Assembly: GCA_001797935.1 (NCBI GenBank)
Contig: MGQT01000058.1
Location: 1-32,143 of the forward strand
Direction: 5' to 3'
Origin: Deltaproteobacteria bacterium RBG_16_54_18
GTDB taxonomy: Bacteria > Desulfobacterota > B13-G15 > RBG-16-54-18
DNA: 32,143 bases
Shown here: in pieces, positions 26,575 to 32,143 of the stretch
How the letters are laid out: each line of letters opens with the position of its first letter
How positions within the stretch are numbered: position 1 is the stretch's first letter
Translations under genes and position numbers: made by a program
Notes under the pieces: generated by a model
Seen by the model: only the letters and a program-made list of their open reading frames with translations
What the model was told of the DNA's origin: nothing
Databases searched by the model: none

Positions 26575-27642
26575 ATGAAGGTTGCAATAGATGCTATGGG
26601 TGGCGATCATGCCCCTGAGGCGATTGTCGAAGGAGGGGTGCTGGCGGCCGAGAAACTTGACGTGGACGAGATAATCCTCGTTGGGGATCAGGCGTTGATC
26701 GAGAGAGAGCTGGCCAAGTACCAACGGCGAAACGGGGCAGTAGTGTCCATCGTCCATACACCACAAGTGGTGGAGATGCACGAATCGCCGTCGCGGGTCC
26801 TGCGCACGAAACGCAACTCATCGATGAGTGTGGCCATGGACCTCATGAAGGAGGGCAAGTGCGATGCCGTGATTACAGCCGGCAATTCCGGGGCGGCCAT
26901 GGCTATCGGTATGATGAAACTAAGAAAACTGGAGGGGGTGGAACGCCCGGCCCTGGCCAGCGTTCATCCGACCCGCAGCGGGACTTCAGTAATCATTGAT
27001 GCCGGCGGCAATGTGGATTGCAAGCCCATCCACTTGATACAATTTGCCATCATGGGAGAGATTTACGCCCGGGTGGTCTTGGGAAAGCACCGTCCCCGCG
27101 TTGGTCTTTTGAGCAACGGGACGGAGGACAGCAAGGGGAATGAGCTGACTAAACAGGTGCACGCCACGCTCAAAGAGAGCCGGTTACACTATATCGGCAA
27201 TGTCGAAGGGGGGGATATCTCCAGTGGTAAGATTGATGTCATTGTGTGCGATGGCTTTGCGGGCAATGTGGCGCTCAAGACCAGTGAGGGGATTGCAGAC
27301 TCCCTTATCGCCATGTTAAAGGCGGAGATCCACAAGAGCCTCTGGGCGAAGATCGGGTATTTCTTTATGAAAAAGGCCCAGGAGAACGTCAAACGTCGTA
27401 TCGATTACGAAGAATATGGAGGCGTTCCCTTGTTGGGGGTCAACGGGGCCTGCTTTATCTGTCATGGGCACTCTTCCTCCAAGGCCATCAAGAACGCCGT
27501 CCGCGTTGCCTGTGAATATGTGCGCCGGGATATCAACCGGCTCGTGACCGAGGCCATGGGCGAGAGTCACGATCTCAAGCGCTTTAGCATGGAGCGGGCT
27601 TCACGCATGTGGTCGCAATTTAAAAAGCGGGTTCGGCATTAA
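26575..27642 (+). CDS. plsX: Phosphate acyltransferase PlsX
   Basis: Converts acyl-ACP and phosphate to acyl-phosphate, the donor for PlsY in phospholipid synthesis; peripheral to the inner membrane. The 355-residue product starts MKVAIDAMGGDHAPEAIVEG and has AVITAGNSGAAMA, PTRSGTSVIIDAGGNVDCKP, GLLSNGTEDSKGNELTK, IDVIVCDGFAGNVALKT and the C-terminal GVNGACFICHGHSSSKAIKNA, all standard. ATG 26575 is preferred to the ATG nine bases earlier because AAGGA lies eight bases upstream and the N-terminus matches the family. fabH, which usually follows plsX, is absent; an acyl-CoA dehydrogenase gene follows instead. Confidence 0.96.
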   Translation: MKVAIDAMGGDHAPEAIVEGGVLAAEKLDVDEIILVGDQALIERELAKYQRRNGAVVSIVHTPQVVEMHESPSRVLRTKRNSSMSVAMDLMKEGKCDAVITAGNSGAAMAIGMMKLRKLEGVERPALASVHPTRSGTSVIIDAGGNVDCKPIHLIQFAIMGEIYARVVLGKHRPRVGLLSNGTEDSKGNELTKQVHATLKESRLHYIGNVEGGDISSGKIDVIVCDGFAGNVALKTSEGIADSLIAMLKAEIHKSLWAKIGYFFMKKAQENVKRRIDYEEYGGVPLLGVNGACFICHGHSSSKAIKNAVRVACEYVRRDINRLVTEAMGESHDLKRFSMERASRMWSQFKKRVRH

Positions 27643-27663
27643 ACGAGAGGTGGGGGTGCAGCA

Positions 27664-28827
27664 GTGGACTATTTCCTGACTGAAGAACAGCGGATGCTCA
27701 AGGATCTGGCGGCGAAGATAGCCGTGGAAAAAGTCATGCCGGTCAGGGCGGCGTTGGATGAAAAAGAGGAGTTTCCCTGGGAGATCATGCACGTCTGCGC
27801 CGAGGCCGGGCTCTTTGGGGTCAGTCTCCCCGCGGAGTACGGCGGTTTCGGGGGTGGGGTCTTTGAAAACTGTCTCGTGGTGGAGGAGCTGAGCAAGGCG
27901 TGTATCGGCGTCTCGGTCAGTTTTGCCGGCAGCGGATTAGGATCATACCCGATTATGCTGCACGGCACCGAGGAACAAAAACAAAAATATCTCCCCGACG
28001 TGGCCAGCGGCAAGCGGTTGGCCGCCTTTGCCGCCACGGAGGCCAACGCGGGGAGCGATGTGGCCGGCATGCTAACGACGGCGACCAAGGACGGCGACGG
28101 GTATATCCTCAACGGGACCAAACAGTGGATAACCAACGGCGGTGAGGCGGAGATCTATTCCGTCTTTGCCGTCACGGACAAGCGGCGGGGGCCGCGCGGG
28201 ATCAGCGGTTTTATCGTCGAAAAAGGGACCAAGGGCTTTTCCTTCGGCAAGAAGGAGCAAAAACTGGGAATCCGGGCCTCGGCCACGAGAGAGTTGGTCT
28301 TTGAAAACTGCTGGGTCCCCAAGGAAAATCTCATCGGCGGCCGGGAGGGTATCGGCCTCATTATTATCCTGAGAACCTTTGATATGTCCCGCCCGGGGAT
28401 CGGAGCCCAGGCCGTGGGGCTTGCCCAGGGGGCCTTTGAGACGGCGGGTCGCTATGCCCGGGAGCGGGTTCAGTTCGGCCAGCGAATCATCTCTTTTCAG
28501 GCCGTCCAGCACATCTTGGCCGACATGGCCGCGCACCTCGAGGCATCGCGCGCCCTGGTCTATGCGGTGGCCCGGTACATCGACAGCGATCCCAGGTCCT
28601 ACAGCAAGGAATCGGCCATGGCCAAGCTCTTCCCGAGCGATATGGCCATGAAGGTGACGGTTGATGCCGTGCAGGTCCTCGGGGGGTACGGGTATATGCG
28701 GGATTTCCCGGTGGAGAAGATGATGCGGGATGCCAAGATCCTCCAGATCTATGAGGGGACCAATCAGATTCAGCGCAACAACATCGCCCTGGAACTGATC
28801 AAAGAGTTCGCGAGCAAGAGAGGCTGA
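27664..28827 (+). CDS. Acyl-CoA dehydrogenase family flavoprotein, in the usual fabH position
   Basis: A 387-residue FAD enzyme that would oxidise an acyl thioester to the 2-enoyl form and pass electrons to ETF. It has the three ACAD domains: N-terminal helices (FLTEEQRMLKDLAAKIA), the beta domain with AFAATEANAGSDVAG and NGTKQWITNGG, and the C-terminal helices with RERVQFGQRIISFQAVQHILADMA, QVLGGYGYMRDFPVEKMMRDAKI and the catalytic base Glu364 in QIYEGTNQIQR. That base position is that of short/medium-chain and butyryl-CoA dehydrogenases. It starts with GTG 27664 behind a G-rich AGAGGTGGGGG and ends three bases before fabD. No etfAB or beta-oxidation genes are nearby, so a role tied to the surrounding fatty-acid synthesis genes, possibly on acyl-ACP, is worth considering but unproven. 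Confidence 0.93.
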   Translation: MDYFLTEEQRMLKDLAAKIAVEKVMPVRAALDEKEEFPWEIMHVCAEAGLFGVSLPAEYGGFGGGVFENCLVVEELSKACIGVSVSFAGSGLGSYPIMLHGTEEQKQKYLPDVASGKRLAAFAATEANAGSDVAGMLTTATKDGDGYILNGTKQWITNGGEAEIYSVFAVTDKRRGPRGISGFIVEKGTKGFSFGKKEQKLGIRASATRELVFENCWVPKENLIGGREGIGLIIILRTFDMSRPGIGAQAVGLAQGAFETAGRYARERVQFGQRIISFQAVQHILADMAAHLEASRALVYAVARYIDSDPRSYSKESAMAKLFPSDMAMKVTVDAVQVLGGYGYMRDFPVEKMMRDAKILQIYEGTNQIQRNNIALELIKEFASKRG

Positions 28828-28830
28828 TTG

Positions 28831-29775
28831 ATGGCCAAGACCGCCTTTATCTTTCCGGGACAGGGTTCTCAATACGTGGGAATGGGGAAGGAGCTCGCCG
28901 AGCGTTTTCCCGTTGCCCGGGCTACCTTTGCCGAGGCCAACGATGCCCTGGGGTTCGATCTGCAAGCCCTCTGCTACAACGGTCCAGAGGAGCAATTAAA
29001 GCTGACAATCAATACCCAGCCCTGCATCCTGACCGTGAGTATCGCTGCTTTGAGAGTCTTGCAGGCGGAAGTAGGGTGGAAGGCCGATTACCTTGCCGGC
29101 CACAGCCTGGGGGAGTTCAGTGCCCTGGTGGCGGCCGATGCGATGAGTTTCCCCGACGCCGTCCGGATGGTGCGGTTGCGGGGGGGCTTTATGCAGGAGG
29201 CGGTGCCGGTGGGGGTAGGGGGGATGGCAGCAGTCTTGGGCATGGAGCGCGCGCAGGTAGAGGCGCTCTGTCAGCAAGCGGCACAGGGGCAGGTTCTGAC
29301 CCCGGCCAATTTTAATTCCCCCGGACAGATCGTGATCTCCGGCCACATGGAGGCCCTGAGCCGGGCGATCGCCCTGGCGCCGGAAATGGGGGCCAAGAAG
29401 GCCATTCCCCTGCAGGTGAGCGCCCCCTTTCATTCACCCCTCATGGAGACCGCCGGTAAGAAGTTGGGGGCTGAATTGGCAAAGATTCAGATCAATGACG
29501 TGCAGATCCCGGTGGTAACCAATGTGGAGGCACAACCGAATACCGCGAAGGATCGTGTGCGCGATCTCCTGGTACGGCAGATGAGCAGCCCGGTACAGTG
29601 GGAGGATTCGATGAAACGGTTGATCACATTGGGTGTCGAGCGGTTTGTAGAGCTCGGACCCGGCACCGTGTTGCTGGGCTTGCTGCGCCGCATCGACGGG
29701 GCGCAAGGGATGTTTCACCTCGAGGATCACGCAAGTCTAGCGCAGATAAAAAATGCGCAAATAAAAGGAGCTTGA
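28831..29775 (+). CDS. fabD: Malonyl-CoA:ACP transacylase
   Basis: Loads malonate from CoA onto acyl carrier protein for chain extension. The 314-residue product shows FIFPGQGSQYVGMGKEL, nucleophile Ser92 in GHSLGEFSAL, the catalytic His201 in SAPFHSPLM and GPGTVLLGL near the end, all complete. ATG 28831 starts three bases after the preceding stop; an in-frame TTG at 28828 is less likely. A G-rich GAGAGG lies about nine bases upstream within the dehydrogenase gene. The usual next gene fabG is missing. Confidence 0.96.
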   Translation: MAKTAFIFPGQGSQYVGMGKELAERFPVARATFAEANDALGFDLQALCYNGPEEQLKLTINTQPCILTVSIAALRVLQAEVGWKADYLAGHSLGEFSALVAADAMSFPDAVRMVRLRGGFMQEAVPVGVGGMAAVLGMERAQVEALCQQAAQGQVLTPANFNSPGQIVISGHMEALSRAIALAPEMGAKKAIPLQVSAPFHSPLMETAGKKLGAELAKIQINDVQIPVVTNVEAQPNTAKDRVRDLLVRQMSSPVQWEDSMKRLITLGVERFVELGPGTVLLGLLRRIDGAQGMFHLEDHASLAQIKNAQIKGA

Positions 29776-29821
29776 AAATATTCTTTCCACCTGATAGGGT
29801 AGGAGGGGAAATTTTAAAAAA

Positions 29822-29829
29822 AAGGAGGT
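29822..29829 (+). promoter_or_regulatory. Near-perfect Shine-Dalgarno for acpP
   Basis: AAGGAGGT sits eight bases before the acpP ATG, the strongest ribosome-binding site in the operon, behind an unstructured A-tract. This suits the very high level of acyl carrier protein in cells. Confidence 0.8.
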
Positions 29830-29837
29830 AGAACTCG

Positions 29838-30068
29838 ATGTCTGTTGATGCAAAGGTAAAGGAATTGATTGTGCAGCAGCTCGGGGTGAGTGAGAGCGAG
29901 GTGGTTCCCGAGGCCAAATTCATTGATGATTTAGGCGCTGATTCTCTGGACCTCGTCGAATTGGTGATGGCGTTGGAGGATGAGTACGGGATAGAGATAC
30001 CCGATGAAGATGCCGAGAAGATCGTAACGGTCGGCGATGCCCTAAAGTATATCCAGGAACGTATTTAA
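29838..30068 (+). CDS. acpP: Acyl carrier protein
   Basis: The 76-residue acidic protein carries the phosphopantetheine site Ser36 in [18 protein letters not shown] and the usual helices ([26 protein letters not shown]). It holds growing acyl chains for FabD, FabF and PlsX, all encoded here. It lies 62 bases after fabD, with no fabG between. Its TAA stop is part of the palindrome TAAGCGCTTA (30066-30075), and an 11-bp hairpin follows before fabF. Confidence 0.98.
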   Translation: MSVDAKVKELIVQQLGVSESEVVPEAKFIDDLGADSLDLVELVMALEDEYGIEIPDEDAEKIVTVGDALKYIQERI

Positions 30069-30105
30069 GCGCTTATATCCCTTTTTAACATCTTCACAGC
30101 AAATA

Positions 30106-30134
30106 TTCCCCCCGTCAGATCGCGACGGGGGGAA
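30106..30134 (+). other. Perfect 11-bp GC-rich hairpin between acpP and fabF
   Basis: TTCCCCCCGTC (30106-30116) and GACGGGGGGAA (30124-30134) pair without mismatch around the loop AGATCGC. The tail is AAAAATAT rather than a T-run, so it is not a standard intrinsic terminator. It could protect the 3' end of an acpP transcript, act as a processing site, or reduce read-through into fabF. Confidence 0.6.
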
Positions 30135-30158
30135 AAATATAACGATTGAGGTGCTAGC

Positions 30159-31400
30159 TTGAGCAGGAGGGTAGTCGTTACCGGAGTGGGCCTGGTGCTC
30201 CCTCAAGGGATCGGTATTGATCCCGTCTGGGCGCGGATATGCGAGGGAGTTTCGGGGGTCGGTCCCTTAACGCGGTTTGATACGACGGATTTCGAGACGA
30301 AGATCGCCGCCGAGGTAAAGGGCTTTCGGTCAGAGGATTATATCGAGCTGAAAGAAATGAAGAAGATGGATATCTTCATCCACTATGCCCTGGCAGCGGC
30401 GGAGATCGCCCTGGCCGACTCCGGACTCGCGGTCTCTAACAATAACGCCGAGCGTATCGGCGTTATCGTCGGCACGGGCCTGGGAGGATTATCGAGCATT
30501 GAAAAGTACCACACGGTCCTCTTAGAACGGGGGCCGCAGCGGGTTACCCCCTTCTTTATCCCCATGCTGATCGCCAACGAGGCCTCAGGGCACATTGCCA
30601 TGCGTTTCGGCGCCAAGGGGCCCAATCTTTGTGTCGTGACGGCCTGCGCCACCGGCGCCCATTCCATCGGTGATGCCTTCCGGTGTATCCAGTATGGCGA
30701 CGCCGATGCCATCATTGCCGGCGGGGTGGAGGCCACGATCACGCCGCTCGCCGTCGCGGGTTTTAACTCCATGAAGGCCCTCTCGACGAGGAACGCGGAG
30801 CCCGAGCGGGCCAGCCGCCCCTTTGAGCGGGACCGGGACGGTTTCGTGATGGGTGAGGGTGCCGCCGTCACTATCTTGGAGGAACTGGAACATGCCCGTG
30901 CCCGGGGGGCCAAGATCTACGCGGAACTCGTCGGGTATGGCTATACAAGCGATGCCTATCACCTGGCGGCCCCTGATCCCAAAGGGGATGGGGCTGCCCG
31001 CTGTATGCAGATGGCCCTGCGGGATGCAAAACTCTCCCCCGACGCGGTCGACTACATCAATGCCCACGGTACCTCCACGGAACTCAACGATATGGTAGAG
31101 ACGATCGCCATTAAACGTGTCTTCGGAGGGCATGCCGCAAAGCTCGCCGTCAGTTCCACTAAGTCCATGACCGGCCACCTTCTGGGGGCCGCGGGGAGTA
31201 CGGAGGCCGTCTTCTCTTGTCTCGCGATCCGGGACCGGATCATACCCCCCACCATCAACTACGAGAACCCCGATCCGCAGTGTGACCTGGACTATGTCCC
31301 GAACACGGCGCGGGAGCAAGCGGTGAAGATTGTGATTTCCAATTCCTTCGGCTTCGGCGGGACCAACGCGACCTTGGCATTTAAAAAATACGAGGGGTGA
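30159..31400 (+). CDS. fabF: 3-oxoacyl-ACP synthase II
   Basis: Elongating ketosynthase of fatty-acid synthesis. The 413-residue product has the Cys-His-His triad: Cys163 in VTACATGAHSIGDA, His303 in NAHGTSTELND and His340 in KSMTGHLLGAAGS, and the C-terminal NSFGFGGTNATL. It starts with TTG 30159, supported by GAGGTG at about 30147-30152 and the conserved RRVVVTGVGLVLPQG. It sits directly after acpP as usual and one base before rpiB. Confidence 0.97.
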   Translation: MSRRVVVTGVGLVLPQGIGIDPVWARICEGVSGVGPLTRFDTTDFETKIAAEVKGFRSEDYIELKEMKKMDIFIHYALAAAEIALADSGLAVSNNNAERIGVIVGTGLGGLSSIEKYHTVLLERGPQRVTPFFIPMLIANEASGHIAMRFGAKGPNLCVVTACATGAHSIGDAFRCIQYGDADAIIAGGVEATITPLAVAGFNSMKALSTRNAEPERASRPFERDRDGFVMGEGAAVTILEELEHARARGAKIYAELVGYGYTSDAYHLAAPDPKGDGAARCMQMALRDAKLSPDAVDYINAHGTSTELNDMVETIAIKRVFGGHAAKLAVSSTKSMTGHLLGAAGSTEAVFSCLAIRDRIIPPTINYENPDPQCDLDYVPNTAREQAVKIVISNSFGFGGTNATLAFKKYEG

Positions 31401-31401
31401 G

Positions 31402-31854
31402 ATGCTGACAGCCATGGCGAGCGACCACGGGGGGTTCCGTCTCAAGGAGGAACTCGTTGTCTTCGTGCGGGGGCTCGGTCACGAGGTCCAAGACCTCGGC
31501 TGCCTTGACGAAGGGTCGGTGGATTACCCGGGCCTCGGCCAGGCAGTGGCGGAAAAGGTCTCGACCGGGCAGGTGGAGGGTGGTATCCTCATTTGCGGCA
31601 CCGGCATCGGCATGAGCATCGTCGCCAATAAATTCCCCGGGGTCAGGGCGGCCCTGGTCAACCACGTCTATACGGCCCGGTTGGCCAAGGAGCACAACAA
31701 TGCCAATGTCCTGGTGATGGGGGGGAGGGTCGTCGGACCGGGGCTTGCCTGCGAGATGGTCCGGGCGTGGCTCACGGCCGAGTTCCAAGGGGGGAGACAC
31801 CTCAGGAGGCTGCAGCAGATCGAGGCCATAGAGAGGAGGAACTTTAAAGGTTGA
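31402..31854 (+). CDS. rpiB: Ribose-5-phosphate isomerase B
   Basis: Interconverts ribose 5-phosphate and ribulose 5-phosphate. The 150-residue product has the LacAB/RpiB pattern: [24 protein letters not shown], catalytic Cys65 in [17 protein letters not shown], and [17 protein letters not shown] with His99. GAGGGG lies just before ATG 31402, one base after the fabF stop. The 3' end overlaps glyA by four bases (TTGA). The fabF-rpiB-glyA order recurs in several deltaproteobacteria and Firmicutes, as far as I recall. Confidence 0.95.
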   Translation: MLTAMASDHGGFRLKEELVVFVRGLGHEVQDLGCLDEGSVDYPGLGQAVAEKVSTGQVEGGILICGTGIGMSIVANKFPGVRAALVNHVYTARLAKEHNNANVLVMGGRVVGPGLACEMVRAWLTAEFQGGRHLRRLQQIEAIERRNFKG

Positions 31855-32143
31855 ACAATCTTAAATCGAGTCTCCCCCAGGTTGATAAGGAGATGGCGGA
31901 TGCCATCGAGCAGGAGACGCGTCGTCAGGAGCACAAGATTGAAATGATCGCCGCGGAGAATTATACGAGCGAGGCGGTTATGGAGGCCCAGGGGGGGGTA
32001 CTCACCAATAAGTATGCCGAGGGATATCCCGGCAGACGGTACTACGGCGGGTGCGAGTATATGGATGTCGTGGAGCGGCTTGCCATCGAGCGGGCAAAGG
32101 AGCTCTTCGGCGCCGACCATGCCAATGTCCAACCCCATTCCGG
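31851..32143 (+). CDS. glyA: Serine hydroxymethyltransferase, 3' end truncated by window edge
   Basis: PLP enzyme that converts serine and tetrahydrofolate to glycine and methylene-tetrahydrofolate. The first 97 codons are present: [40 protein letters not shown], then [20 protein letters not shown] and [15 protein letters not shown], all diagnostic. The likely start is TTG 31851, overlapping the rpiB TGA as TTGA, with GAGGAGG about 12 bases upstream; ATG 31893 would cut into the conserved N-terminus. The remaining roughly 320 residues lie beyond the window. Confidence 0.94.
   Translation, partial: MNNLKSSLPQVDKEMADAIEQETRRQEHKIEMIAAENYTSEAVMEAQGGVLTNKYAEGYPGRRYYGGCEYMDVVERLAIERAKELFGADHANVQPHS

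Noticed and set aside
28072..28995. Minus-strand frames of about 300 codons over the acyl-CoA dehydrogenase and over fabF (30585-31445)
   Set aside because: Both lie fully inside conserved genes on the other strand and have no supporting start signals.

Overview
The window is a gene-dense, roughly 53% GC stretch of a Gram-negative bacterial chromosome, almost entirely core metabolism and cell-surface genes with no insertion sequence, prophage, CRISPR array or recognisable complete RNA gene. The gene content (DUF4388/PATAN and DUF4911-type proteins, a Geobacter-like pilB-pilT-pilC-pilS-pilR operon, LL-diaminopimelate aminotransferase, endonuclease-type MutL, and a fab cluster running into rpiB-glyA) points to a deltaproteobacterial-type lineage (Desulfobacterota in the broad sense; NC10 or Nitrospirota-like lineages are not excluded). 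This taxonomic call is inference from gene families, not from a marker search.

Layout. 1-5828 (+): guaB (5' end cut off), a multi-pass TPR/zinc-ribbon membrane protein, a DUF4388 protein with a membrane anchor, and guaA, tightly packed or overlapping; the two GMP-synthesis genes bracket two envelope proteins. 5941-12181 (+): dnaE, accA, mutL. 12178-19223 (-): pilR, pilS, pilC, pilT, pilB read leftward as one operon, convergent with mutL so that one TTAA supplies both stop codons. 19224-19558: divergent control region with a good sigma-54 -24/-12 promoter facing pilB and a helically phased GTC array in its leader. 19559-20740 (+): dapL. 20730-25409 (-): a small DUF4911-like gene, a 328-bp spacer packed with inverted repeats, leuC, leuA and a DEAD-box RNA helicase. 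25410-25791: 382-bp spacer with a strong sigma-70 promoter for the right-hand operon. 25792-32143 (+): yceD, rpmF, plsX, an acyl-CoA dehydrogenase, fabD, acpP, fabF, rpiB and glyA (3' end cut off).

How the parts work together. PilR belongs to the family that activates sigma-54 promoters, and the only strong -24/-12 site I see lies upstream of its own operon, so PilS-PilR autoregulation of the pilus motor genes is the best regulatory hypothesis here. The right-hand operon couples ribosome protein L32 with phospholipid and fatty-acid synthesis as in many bacteria, but fabH and fabG are missing and an acyl-CoA dehydrogenase sits in the usual fabH position. leuC lacks an adjacent leuD. The least explained DNA is 20990-21285, where seven or more hairpins, two of them related in sequence, fill the spacer.
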